Assembly: GCA_037127315.1 (NCBI GenBank)
Contig: JBBBDQ010001294.1
Span: 574,001 to 638,000 of the forward strand
Direction of reading: 5' to 3'
DNA: 64,000 nt
Source of the DNA: Ascarosepion bandense
Taxonomy: Eukaryota; Mollusca; Cephalopoda; Sepiida; Sepiidae
The position numbers were made by a program, and so were the translations under genes. Position 1 is the stretch's first letter, and every line of letters starts with the position of its first letter. The notes under the pieces are model-generated. The model did not search any database and was not told the origin of the DNA. It saw nothing but the letters and a program-made list of their open reading frames with translations. Below, in pieces: positions 44,425-55,741 of the stretch.

Positions 44425-45450
44425 TTTTTTATGTGCTGTGTCCCTTCAGTATGTAAGTGATCATGCTCCTCCATGTATTCCTGTGTGCTTTAGCTTTTAA
44501 TATGTTTTGTTGTTGGATTCATTTGCTTAAGCCTATCATTTATGTTAAACACTGCTTTTATCTATCCATCTTTCCCTTAGTCTGCCTCATTAGTATCAGA
44601 TTTTCCAAGCCCTCCTTCCTCATTACATACCCCAGAAATTTCAGCTGCCTCTTCCCACTGCTAAATATAAGTTTTCTATTTTTTGTTTCCATTCTCTCTA
44701 TAACCTTGTCGTTGCTCACATGTTCCCCTAGAAATTTCAACTCTTTCTTCCTGATGCTAAGTATTCTGGATATGATGAGAAATTGCATCTGGCAACAAAA
44801 CCTCTGGCCCATGATATCCTCAGCATCTTTCTGTAGAACCACATTTCTGTTGCTTTAAATCTGTTCTTCATCTCTGAGAAGATTGTCCAACATTCACTAC
44901 CTTAAAAGATGACAGATATTAGTACTTTTTTCTTTGCTTCTATTGAAATTTTCCTGTCTCTCGATATTCTGCTTAGGTTGTGGAAAGCTCTTGTTCATCC
45001 TAATATGTTTTGGCTTTCAGTGTTGCACTTTTTATCCTCAGAACACTCTCTAGGTAATTAAATTTCTGTACTTGCTTGATTTTAGTATCCCTGATCTCCA
45101 CTTTTCATTTTGGGTTCATGCTTTTGCTGATAATCCTGAATTCTCTCTTCTTGCAAGTTATACTTAGTCCTTTCTTCTCATTTTCCTTTGCTATCTTCTG
45201 TAGAAGGTTTTGTATTTTCTTTTCCATTTCTGCTATCTGCACTGTGTTATCTGCATATCTTTTGCTCAGATTATGACTAAAAGTAATAAGCATAACATGA
45301 CAAAATACAGAATTTAATTGAAAGTTCTTTACTAACAGTTTTCTTTCAGGGAGGGCCTTTCTTTTATCAACACTATCAGTCAAGAACATGGCAACAATAG
45401 AACACTAGCTGAAGCAGCATCTATAGACACATCATATTTGCCAAATCTAA
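44425..45450 (-). mobile_element. LINE-C fragment with attached repeat
   Basis: 'GKRQLKFLGYVMRKEGLENL' and 'EEKIQNLLQKIAKENEKKGL' can be read on the minus strand in separate frames. 44767-44810 contains the small dispersed repeat also at 35120. Confidence 0.75.
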
Positions 45451-45689
45451 TAAAAAATTATTATTAGAAAATGCTTTTACTTCCAAAATCAAGCCTGGAA
45501 TTCGATTATTCCATTAAAGATGTTTTTACCTTTTTAACAATGACATTTTACAGGCATCATTTTTCTTTAAATCATATTTTTCTCATTGTTTAAATTCCTT
45601 CAAGTTGTAAATACTTTAGTAATGCTTTTGTGTAACACTGTAACATTCTGCAAAAGCAAATATTAAATTGAAATAGATTCTTCAGACCT
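45451..45689. other. Unassigned sequence
   Basis: No supported feature. Confidence 0.4.
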
Positions 45690-46075
45690 ATACTACTTAT
45701 ATGGGTTTCATGCATGGTCTCCAACTCATTCAGAAATGTCTAAACTATCATCTCTATTCAACTAATTCAAATTGTGTTCTTAAATAGCCTCATCAAATCT
45801 AGACTCTCATATGGATGTCATACATGGCATCAAACACATTCAGAAATGTCTAAACTATCATCTCTGTTCAACCAATTTAATTTGCCTCCATAAATAACCT
45901 CATCAGATCTAAACTCTCATATGGATGTCATGCATGTCATGCATCACATCGAACTCATTCATAAATGCCTAATCTCTCATCTCTATACAACCAATTCAAG
46001 TTGTGTTCTTAAATAGCCTCATCAGATCTCAACTCTCATATGAATGTCATATATAACATCCATTTCATTCAAAAA
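45690..46075 (+). repeat. R112 monomer, about 3.5 tandem copies
   Basis: Units of about 112 bp with 'CATTCAGAAATGTCTAAACT', 'CTTAAATAGCCTCATCA' and 'CTCATATGGATGTCATAC'. Single units occur at 26190, 27865 and 60775. Confidence 0.8.
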
Positions 46076-46413
46076 GGAAATCATTGATTGAAAATTGATT
46101 CAAATGAAGGTAATGTTTTGGTTTTAACGATGAAAATCCTTCATCAGACCCTATAGTATAGCACTGTATATTCACAAAGTAAATCTTTAAAAATAGCAGA
46201 ATGACATTACTTGAGGATTTTCAACTGTTGCAATAACTAAAATGGACACCACATGAAACCACAATGGAAAACAATGATATCATGAACATGTTGATTTTCC
46301 ATACCTTAAACAAAAAGTTTGAAAGAAAACTTTCATACTGGAAAGCGTTATAGCAGTGAAGCTGAGAAGTCTGTTTTTCTGAAAACTGATTTAAAAAAAA
46401 GATTTTATAAATT
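46076..46413. other. Unassigned sequence
   Basis: No supported feature. Confidence 0.4.
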
Positions 46414-46710
46414 CAGTCATTTAAGTGCCATACGTGATACACACTTGGGCGATCATGTCTCAAAAGAGACATGACTGACTGGGCAGAAGATTATCCCACA
46501 GTAGGTTGCCATTGCTTTCTGCGGTAGACTGGTTGCCGACCAAGGCTATAGAACCCAATCTGTCCTGCTATTTAACCCATAACTGGAAGGAAGAGATGGA
46601 TTAATACCTTTCCCAAGGGTATTTGCGCGCAAGTGAATGCAATGAATTCGGCTGGAATTCGAACTCGGCTCCCCGATTTCTCATTCCGAGTCGATATCCA
46701 ATGCACCACA
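46414..46710 (-). mobile_element. SINE-T full-length copy
   Basis: Complete from the ACTGA-type tail to the tRNA-like head. Target duplication not clear. Confidence 0.85.
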
Positions 46711-46864
46711 AGTTATATTAACACTAATTGTTTAGTCAGTGAATGTGGAATGCTTTCTTGTATGGAAACGGTTAAATTTATTATATATAGCGTAAATTAT
46801 TCACTAATTACATTACTGGCATTTAGCCAAGCATGTAACAAGTGAAAGCATTTTTTTCTCAACA

Positions 46865-46929
46865 ATGAAGATAAATAATTTATTATACTTAACCATCTTG
46901 GTTAAGTATAATAAATTATTTATCTTCAT
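46865..46929. repeat. Perfect palindrome, 31-bp arms, 3-bp spacer
   Basis: Arms 46865-46895 and 46899-46929 are exact complements; the left arm begins ATGAAGATAAATAATTTATT. Spacer TCT. Confidence 0.95.
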
Positions 46930-47289
46930 CTTTTTTTGAATGTATACATCCTTATAACCTTTCTGTGAGTAACAAACACTCTTACATTTGTTTTAAAATT
47001 TTTTAAATATTATTTTGTGTCAGATCATTTAATCTGTTGTATGAACATTTCCTCTTCATGCCAATTTGTTAAAACTACAGACTATGAAAATTTCTTATTT
47101 ATGATACCTATAAAATGCTACTGACAGATCTTGAGACCTGCAAATTCATAAATAAATTCATTATTGTGTTGTATTAAATTTATCTATGTGTTTGCTCTTT
47201 ATTACCATCCACCATTAATATTCTTGGCATGCATAATTTGACTGTCCGTTTTAATCCCCAATCCTCGTGTATGATATATTGAAATTCTT

Positions 47290-47820
47290 ATCTTTTGTTA
47301 TTATACATTGTTATATTAGTTCCTTTGCTGCAATATTATTTAATCAACTTTGCTATATTGTTTACAATATTTTAGCTATTATACATTCTTTGCTACATTA
47401 TTTAACTCCACTTTGCTATATTGTTTAATATAATCTTTGTTATTATATATCTGCTACATTATTTCCTTTGCTGCAACATTATTTAATTCCAGTCTACTAT
47501 ATTGTTTACTATATTTTTGTAATTATTAACAGAATTATTTCCTTTGCTGCAAAATTATTATTTTCCACTTTGCTATATTGTTTACTATATTCTTTGTTAT
47601 TAAACATTATTTGTTACATTATTTCCTTTGCTTCAACATTATTTAATTCCACTTTGCTAAATTGTTTCCTATGTGTTTTGTTATTTACATTACTTGCTTC
47701 AGAATTTTCAACTTTGCTATATTGTATTCTTTGTTATCATAGAGTATTTGCTACATTATTTCCTTTGCTCAAACATTATTTAATTTCACTTTGCTATGAT
47801 GTTTACTATATTCTAAAGTA
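47290..47820 (+). repeat. Minisatellite of about 85 bp (R85), locus 1
   Basis: Six or seven units with 'TTTCCTTTGCTGCAACATTA', 'CCACTTTGCTATATTGTTTA' and 'TTCTTTGTTATTATACATT'. The ORF at 47468-47821 is built from these units. Confidence 0.88.
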
Positions 47821-48650
47821 GTTTATCCAATATTGTGAGGTGTATGTGCATTGAAACAGATTAGTTTGATTTGGCTTTGTTAGTTAGATAGCCCACTATA
47901 CAAGGGGTATAAAACAAGAAAATCAATTTGTAAATAGAAACAACAATTTATATACATATAAATCAATTAAGGTTTTTACAAATAAAATTAACATATTTTA
48001 TTTGATACAAGGTCGTGTTCATAGTAGTTGTTGCAAGAATGAGTTTATGTGTATGTAGACAGAAATGTATATGCGCATGTATGTATGTATGTATGTATGA
48101 GCATTATTGTTGGGTAGGAGTGTCTTTGAAGTATTCGCTCAGTCTTAAAGGGTTCCATTCGGTTATCAAGTATAAGAAAAGGTAGACAGGTGAACCGTGA
48201 CAATAAAGAGGTGAAGGAGAAAGATAAAGATAATAATAATAATAACAATTGCTTGACATTTGCCAAGGGTACATGTTAATTATGCTCATCTTTTTTCTCT
48301 CTGGTGACCGGCGAGCTTATTCCATCCTTTATTTCATTTGTGGGGCTCAAAAAGTTCATTTTAGAATTCACTCTCGGATGTGATTCTGGTCTTTCCATTG
48401 GACGACAAACAAACTTTGCATCAGCTTGCAAAAAGTGTTCATAAAATAATTTGTTTCTGAGAATTAAAGATTATTTGAATTTTGTTTTTAGATGTTTCCT
48501 AGATTTCTGTTGACGGAAAAAGGAGTGAAAATTAATGAGTTTTGTTCTGGATTCACTTTTGCGTGTGTGTTAAGCAAGGTTTTGTAAATTCAAGTAAATT
48601 TGTTTATTTCTAACAAAATCAATTTAGCATTTGAATTTTAAATCTAGATC
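47821..48650. other. Unassigned sequence
   Basis: Includes a short (GTAT)n at 48078-48097 and (AAT)n at 48232-48243. 48290-48440 is less AT-rich, but no exon or element could be supported. Confidence 0.4.
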
Positions 48651-48975
48651 TTGTTTTGTTCACTACAATTCTTTGTTATTATACATTATTTGTTGTATTT
48701 TTCCTTTGCTGCAACATTACTGCATTCTACTTTGCTATATTATTTACTATATTTTTTTGTTATGTTATATTGTTTGCTGAATTGTTTTCTTTGCTGTAAC
48801 ATTATGAATTTCCACTTTGCTATATTGCTTATTATATTCATTCTTATTACACATTATTTGCTACATTATTTCCTTTGCTGCAATGTTATTAAATTCTATT
48901 TTCTATATTATTTACAAATACTTTTTGTTATTATGCATTATTTGCTACATTATTTTCTTTGTCATAATATTATTT
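48651..48975 (+). repeat. Minisatellite R85, locus 2
   Basis: Four units of the same 85-bp repeat. Confidence 0.85.
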
Positions 48976-49754
48976 AAACAGTGTCAAGTACAAAAAAAGA
49001 GGTACTGCTCTGGAAGAATATTTTTACAGGAATCTTTTATTTTCTGAATTTTTACACAAATCTACACCACCTATTGGATTTCTTTTTTTCGGTAAACAAA
49101 TCTAATCTATATATATGATGTGGGAGGGCACATTAAACCAACCCTGTGTCAATTTATTCTTACTCAGTTACAGATAAACGAATTGGGTAAAAAAATAGGA
49201 TGTACATATGAAAAGAAAAATCTTTGACATCTGATTATATTGTGGGGGGAAAAAAATTGAAAATCTTTGAAAATCAATTTCAGTCACATTGAAGTGAATA
49301 TTTAATTCCAAAGGTAATGGTTGAATCAATAAGCAGAACTTAATGACTATCCTATTGACTTGCATGAGGGAATTTTAAAAAGTAATAAAGTCTTTGTTGC
49401 ACTTTCATAAAAAAAAACATTTTGGAATTAATCATTGATCTCCAACACTCTCAAAGCTGCTAAGAAAATCAGCATTTTTAATTGCATTCAAAGAATGAAT
49501 CAAGAATAAAATTAATAGTGATAATTAAATTCTTTTATCTAGCACTTTAATTGAAACACACACACATACACAGTGATTTGATTTCATTGTTATGCAGTTT
49601 CACTTTCTTATTCCAAAATCTAATAAAACATTTTATAGGATTTATACTTCCAAGCTGAGCACAAGCTAAATTTTTGAAGAGGAATTAAAAGCAAATAAAT
49701 TGCTTGAACATTCAAAAAACATTGGAAATATTCATGGCTCCCCTTAAAAATATA
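48976..49754. other. Unassigned AT-rich sequence
   Basis: No supported feature. Confidence 0.4.
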
Positions 49755-50670
49755 GGGTTAACAATAGCAGCTATAGAAAGGAGAGATTTGAACATCCAAA
49801 CAATGTCACACATGTTAATGAATCTTCTCAAAGTTATGATGTTAACAATAGCAGCTATAGAAAGAAGATATTTGAGGATCCATACAATGTTGGATATATT
49901 AATTATTCTTTACAAAGTTTTAATGTTAATAATAGCAACTATAGAAAGAAGACATTGAAGCATCCATACAATGTTGGATATATTAATTATTTTTTACAAA
50001 GTTTTAATGTTAATAATAGCAACTATAGAAAGAAGACATTTAAGCATCCATACAATGTTGGATATATTAATTATTTTTTACAAAGTTTTAATGTTAATAA
50101 TAGCAACTATAGAAAGAAGACATTGAAGCATCCATACAATGTTGGATATATTAATTATTTTTTACAAAGTTTTAATGTTAATAATAGCAACTATAGAAAG
50201 AAGACATTTAAGCATCCATACAATGTTGGATATATTAATTATTTTTTACAAAGTTTTAATGTTAATAATAGCAACTATAGAAAGAAGACATTTGAGCATC
50301 CATTCAATGTTGATTAAATTAATTATTTTTTACAAATTTATAATGTTAATAATAGCAACTTTAAAAGAAATGGTTTTAGCATCCATACAATGTTGGATAT
50401 ATTAATTATTCTTTACAAAGTTATAATGTTAACAACAGCACATTTACATGAAGAGATTTTTGCATCTATACAATGTTGGATATATTAATTGTTCTTTAAA
50501 AAATTATGTTAACAATAGCAACTATAAAATGAAGACATTTGAGCATCCATACAATGTTGGATATATTAATTATTCTTTAAAAAATTATGTTAACAATAGC
50601 AACTATAAAATGAAGACATTTGAGCATCCATACAATGTTGGATATAATCATTATTCTTTACAAAGTTATA
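49755..50670 (+). repeat. 84-bp minisatellite, about 11 units
   Basis: Units contain 'AGCATCCATACAATGTTGGA' and 'AATAGCAACTATAGAAAGAA'. Central units (49955-50317) are exactly 84 bp and keep a 28-residue frame open for five repeats ('HPYNVGYINYFLQSFNVNNS'). Outer units vary in length and break the frame. Confidence 0.92.
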
Positions 50671-50777
50671 GGCAATGTAATTTTTCACTGTTTTCTCCAG
50701 TATGAATATTTGCTTGTTATATTTATAAGTATAATAGCAGACGTTAGTCCTTCATTTAAAGAAGGCTGATGTCCAAA

Positions 50778-51090
50778 TGTGCATTGTGGTGCATTGGATA
50801 TCGGCTCGGAACGAGAAATCGAGGAGCCGAGTTCAAATTCCAGTTGAATTCATTGCATTCACTTACGCGCAAATACCCTTGGGAAAGGTATTAATCCATC
50901 TATTCCTTCCAGTTATGGTTTAACTAATAGGACAGATTGGGTTCTATAGCCTTAGTCGGCAACCAGTCTACCGCAGAAAGTAATGGCAACCTACTGTGGG
51001 ATAATCTTCTACCCAGTCAGTCATGTCTCTTTCAAGACATGATCGCCCAAGCGTGTATCACGTATGGCACTTAACTGACTGACTAACTGA
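50778..51090 (+). mobile_element. SINE-T full-length reference copy
   Basis: Head 'GTGGTGCATTGGATATCGGC', box B-like 'GAGTTCAAATTCC', tail ACTGACTGACTAACTGA. Flanked by CTGATGTCCAAA and CTGATGTCCGAA. Confidence 0.92.
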
Positions 51091-51419
51091 CTGATGTCCG
51101 AATAGAAAATTTATGGTTATCAATAACTTTGATGTTGGGGGAGGCTTGCTCTAAGTATTGGCATTTTTCACTTATATTTGAATCAGATCATTTTAGCCCA
51201 AGAATTGATAAAAGAGGAACATAAAAAGTTGCTATAAACAATGGAGTAAAAATAATAGAATTATTTTACTTATATTAGATGTCAAATAAAAGAATAAAGT
51301 TTTGTTTTTAATGTTAATTTATAATTATGTGGGATTATGATAATTTTTTTATGGTAATCTTTTTTTATTTTAAATTAAGCAGGAGATCTGAACTCCATTT
51401 CCATGAATCATTGTTATAA
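51091..51419. other. Unassigned AT-rich sequence
   Basis: No supported feature. Confidence 0.4.
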
Positions 51420-51727
51420 GTCAGTCAGTTAAGCGCAATACGCGATACACACTTGGGCGATCATGTCTCAAAAAAGACATGACTGACTGGGCAGAAGATT
51501 ATCCCGCAGTAGGTTGCCATTGCTTTCTGCGGTAGACTGGTTGCCGACCAAGGCTATAGAACCCAATCTGTCCTATTATTTAACCCATAACTGGAGGGAA
51601 GAAACGGATTAATACCTTTCCCAAGGGTATTTGCGCGTAAGTGAATACAATGAATTCAACTGGAATTCGAACTCGGCTTCCCGATTTCTTGTTCTGAGCT
51701 GATATCCACTGCGCCACAACGCACATC
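51420..51727 (-). mobile_element. SINE-T full-length copy
   Basis: Inverted relative to 50778-51090 and 330 bp away. Probable TSD TTGTTAT on both sides. Confidence 0.88.
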
Positions 51728-51916
51728 CTTGTTATCATCATTATTTTATTTCTTTGTTCATCTTCCATGAAATATTTTTTATAAGCAACTGTAGTCAAAT
51801 TTGATGAACAGAATCAACATGACTACTAATGTTATATACTATTGTGGATTAACTCAAACAAGTGAAAAAAATATAAGATTAATCAATAGGTTTTACTAAA
51901 AACATTTTATTTTTAA

Positions 51917-52237
51917 TTCTACTAATCTTCTAGTTATTGTTCCATTGAAATACCTTTCTTTACTATTTATTTGACCCAACCATAAAACATTTAATTAACC
52001 ATTTCATATTGTATTCAATAATTCTACCAACTGTATTAGTTTTTTTTCCCATTGAACTGTCTTTCTTTCATGTTTATTAGAACGAAGAATAAAACATTTA
52101 ATCAAACATTTCATATTATATTTAATAATTCTACCAATTGTATTAGTTTTGTTCCATTGAAATGTCTTTTTTGTGTGTTTATTAGAACCAAGATGAAAAT
52201 ATTTATTTAACTATTTCATATTGTACTCAAGAATTCA
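51917..52237 (+). repeat. Tandem repeat of about 107 bp, three units
   Basis: 'TTCCATTGAAATACCTTTCT', 'AAAACATTTAATTAACCATTT' in part and 'AATAATTCTACCAA' recur three times. Confidence 0.75.
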
Positions 52238-52388
52238 AGTGGAATGCAAACCTCTGCGCCATTACAAAGGATGCTTAAAGGGATATAGGTTCCTTATATT
52301 ACTCCAGATAATGTCTAATATCTTTTGCTATGCTCTGTATTTACAAGAATCAGATTGGACCAAGAATCCTATATTGCTGACATATCTG
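52225..52388 (+). mobile_element. LINE-B-like RT fragment
   Basis: Frame-shifted reading gives 'KWNANLCAITKDA', 'IGSLYYS' and 'LYLQESDWTK', matching 41715-41850. Cut at 52388 by the LINE-A insertion. Confidence 0.6.
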
Positions 52389-52855
52389 GATTTTTTTTTT
52401 TTTTTTTTTTTAATCATTTCACCCCGAGCAAGGTGGAAACGCCACTGATGTGCAAGGGGTTACATAAATGTAAAAAGATTAATTAGAAAAGAGTGAGGAG
52501 TACAAGCTAGTTAGAAAGGAACAATAGAAAGCTGAGAAAGCAGGTGCGATGACAGATACATAGGTGGAGAGAAAGAGAAGGTTATACAGGGGAGGGGAGA
52601 GAGCTAGAGGTCAGTGGTTAGTAGATGAGTATTAACATTGCATTTAAATTTCTGGAGGTTGTAGCCGTCAGGAAAGCAAGAATACGGGAGTGAGTTCCAC
52701 AGGCGGGAAGTGCGAGAGAGGAAGCTGCAGGAGTAGAATTGTCGTCTGCATTTGGCTAACCTGACTGTGAATGGGTGGGACCCAGTTGCCAGTCTGGTTG
52801 CACAGGTAAACACCTGTTGAGGAGGCATCAGTGACTTAAGCTCATCCGAGCAGAA
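52389..52855 (-). mobile_element. LINE-A, 5'-truncated with poly(A)
   Basis: T-run 52391-52411, 3' UTR, then coding tail 'TRLATGSHPFTVRLAKCRRQ' and 'TSRLWNSLPYSCFPDGYN'. Very similar to 20213-20797 and 56937-57485. Confidence 0.9.
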
Positions 52856-53259
52856 GATTTAAGCTACTCAATCTTTTCTTTCTAGCCATGTTCTTGATTT
52901 CTGTTTTAAAATTGATTATTATTATTTTTGTTGGCATACTAAGTGCCACTGGAGTAGAAATATACAACGCCCATCATGTCACCAAGCTTGATAAGAATAT
53001 ATAAAGTACGTGTATCACTGTCAAATGTACAAGATATTGCAATAGGTTATGATAAAACATGCATTTGCACTTGCATGAAGGGCCAAGTTAGAAATACCTT
53101 CAAATTGGTTATCCCAGTCCACTCAGATGGTTACTGATGAACCAGTTTTCCAAGTATATAGTCATGATTCCAAAATTGCCTGGGTTACCTCATTCTCCAA
53201 ACTTTAAAAAAAAATTAATGTTGAAAGAATGTTCTTAAATCCCTCCAGGAAACAATTAA
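52856..53259. other. Unassigned sequence
   Basis: No supported feature. Confidence 0.4.
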
Positions 53260-53632
53260 TGCTTGTTAAGTCAGAAGAGAGTTCCACATAGGTTTACAAG
53301 AGTCAGATTAGACCAAGAATGAAGTATTGCTGTCAATCCATGTTCTTGGTGGCAAATCATTGCTTTCTTTTGATGACAAGTAACTTACACTGATTCAGTT
53401 TCTTCCCCAAAACAGTTATTTGGGAAAACAAACTCCTGAGAAGATGCTTCCCTTACAAGTGCAATTTTTTCTTTCAGTCCATTGTCAATTGATATTTATC
53501 CTGCACATCCTCATTATGTGCACTTCTTACTCCCTTCTTCCACAACCTTTACAAAAATTTTGCTCAGTAACCATTTACTTTGAGTGGCTCTTGGGCCTTG
53601 TATTGGGTGAAACAATAATATAAAAATGAACA
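53260..53632 (+). mobile_element. LINE-B-like 3' fragment
   Basis: 'WENKLLRRCFPYKCNF' and 'FTLSGSWALYW' tail as in 42180-42320. Confidence 0.6.
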
Positions 53633-53691
53633 TAATTGTAAGACTTTCAGTCACAAATAATTGGAAATATTTATAATTTTGTTAAACCTAC

Positions 53692-53836
53692 CTTGCCTTT
53701 TCCTGACTGGTGTAGATTCCACCTCACTCCACCCATCTCCACTATCAGTGTGATAATTGGCTGTATCCCATGAACTTTTGGGGATCATCAATGTTCTTTC
53801 TTCCAGGTCTTTGTTGCCTAGACTTTCTGGGATTTC
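53692..53836 (-). CDS. Internal exon A of an unidentified host gene
   Basis: 145 nt on the minus strand between TTTACTTCAG (acceptor, 53838-53837) and AAG/GTAGGT (donor at 53691). Only one frame is open, giving 48 codons plus one base: an acidic, polar peptide with 'ESLGNKDLEERTLMIPKSSW', 'HTDSGDGWSEVEST' and 'VRKRQ'. The other two frames contain stops. The single leftover G joins the first two bases of exon B to make a GAT codon, so the phases match. No transposon in the window contains this sequence. It is more GC-rich than its surroundings. The gene could not be named. Confidence 0.72.
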
Positions 53837-53917
53837 CTGAAGTAAATTGTAAAAATGAATCTTTGAAAGATTTATATTAAATACCCTATGTAACTAGATA
53901 GAAAATGATAGAAAATA

Positions 53918-54270
53918 ATATTTTTTTTTAATCATTTCACTTCAAGAAAGGCAATAAAGCCACTAAGATGCAAGGGATTACTGAGTGTTGGAGAATATGA
54001 GAAATTGAAAAGCATTATTAAAAAGAGATAACAATAAAATCAAAAACAGGAAATAAATAAATGGAAGGTAATGATAGCCACTCCATGTAGAGTTTTGAAA
54101 ATCAAACTTGACTGGAAAGCAAGAAGCCAGAAGAGATTTCCACAAGTGAAGTGAATAAACAGCTACCATTAAGGTTACATGTTACATGTAGTCATTTTAA
54201 CATGTAGTCATTTTAACATGTAGTCATTTTAACTGTAAAATAATGAAGCCTTGCTGCAAATGTACAGGGT
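53918..54270 (-). mobile_element. LINE-B 3' fragment
   Basis: T-run 53921-53929, then 'TCATTTCACTTCAAGAAAGG' (3' terminus) and a decayed coding tail. Contains the 18-bp tandem repeat at 54176-54237. Confidence 0.6.
54176..54237. repeat. 18-bp tandem repeat, about 3 units
   Basis: TGTAGTCATTTTAACA repeated. Confidence 0.9.
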
Positions 54271-54429
54271 TTCCTGCAAAAAAAACAGAAAATTTGGCAC
54301 AATTTATTCAATTGTTGGAATTTTTGTTATATTTATTTGAAACAAAAACAAAGTATAGAAATTTAATAGCTTAAAACTGAACAAAAACATAAATGTTACA
54401 TTTAATGTTCAATTTAAAAAAAACCATGG

Positions 54430-55262
54430 TAAAATTTCTTGGCATTTTTTCAGTCCCCAAATTGGATGTTCTTTCATCTCGCATTAAAAATTTCATAACT
54501 GAAGCATCATGGAACAACAAATGGTTAAAATATTTATTTATTAGTTAATGTTTCTAGTTTATTCATATATATATATAGTAAAATACATGGTGTCCATATA
54601 GTCCGTGTGCACTTTAAAAACTTTATAACTTTATTTGTATTTGTGATAGAAATAATCTGTCAAAAATGTTATCAAGTTTAATGTACCTAGTTTTATGTAT
54701 AATTATGGAATAATTCTTCACCACAAAATTTGTAACAATTTAAAAAAAAAAATTTAATTTTAAAAAGCAGTTTAAAAAACCAGTAAAATTTCGTGGCATT
54801 TTTTCAGTCCCTGAATTGGATGTTCTTTTTTGAAGAGAACAATCATCCTGTATTGAAAATTTGATAACTGCAGTCAGTCATTTAAGTTCCATACGTCATA
54901 CATACTTTGGGCGATTAATGTCTCAAAAGAGACATGACAGACTGGGCAGAAGATTATCCTGCAGTAGGTTGCCATTGATTTCTGCAGTAGATTGGTTGCC
55001 AGTCAAGGCTATAGAAAACCCACTCTGCCCTATTATTAAATCCATAACTAGAAGGAAGAGATGGATTAATACCTTTCCCAAGAGTATTTGTGTGCAAATG
55101 AATGCAAGGAATTCAACTGGAATTTGAACTCGGTTCCCTGTTTTTTTGGTTCTGAGTTGATATCCACTGAACCACAATGCACATCCAATAACTGCAGTAT
55201 CCTGGAATAACAAATGATTAAAAATTTACATGGTAGAAATTTTTTTAGTTCATTCATATAAT
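54430..55262. repeat. Tandem duplication, second copy split by SINE-T
   Basis: 54430-54575 and 54783-54873 plus 55198-55262 share 'TGGCATTTTTTCAGTCCC', 'TTGGATGTTCTTT' and 'TAGTTTATTCATATA'-like ends. The SINE at 54874-55187 interrupts the second copy. Confidence 0.75.
54874..55187 (-). mobile_element. SINE-T with target duplication and paralogous empty site
   Basis: Flanked by ATAACTGCAG at 54864-54873 and 55188-55197. The unoccupied version of the site is at about 54494 (ATAACTGAAG). Confidence 0.92.
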
Positions 55263-55741
55263 GAAATATATAGATAATTTTTTTATATTAATTAATTTTT
55301 TTCATCATTTAATAAATCTAAAATGTCTTGAGATTTTTGTGGAGGCACCTTGTTGTAATGCAATTAATTTCATAAAGTCTAGATACTGAAGAAGAAAGAT
55401 GATTAGAAATAATATTATTTATTAAAGAGGAAATAAGGAAGCTACAGTAGAATAATGGGAAATGGCTGAAGCTAAGATGCTACCTTAGAATCAATAACAT
55501 AGCAGATTCTTCTTTGAATTTTATCAAGAATCTCTAAATGTATAGCAGAAGTACCAGATCAGATGTGACAGCAGTATTCAAAGCATAGGTGAATGGTAGA
55601 CTCATATATCTGTTAGATATTACCAATCTTCATATTAATAAATAATTTTCTTTAATCTTTATTTTTCTATAATTCAATAAAATATACTCATACTTCTTAA
55701 AGAAAGGTGTCTTTTTTTGTTTTCATAATTTTACCCCAAGC

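Noticed and set aside
45690..46075. CRISPR-like regularly spaced repeats
   Set aside because: Units are contiguous without unique spacers, in eukaryotic repeat-rich DNA.
47468..48977. Leu/Ile-rich ORFs that look like membrane proteins
   Set aside because: They are built from the R85 minisatellite and change frame with unit length.
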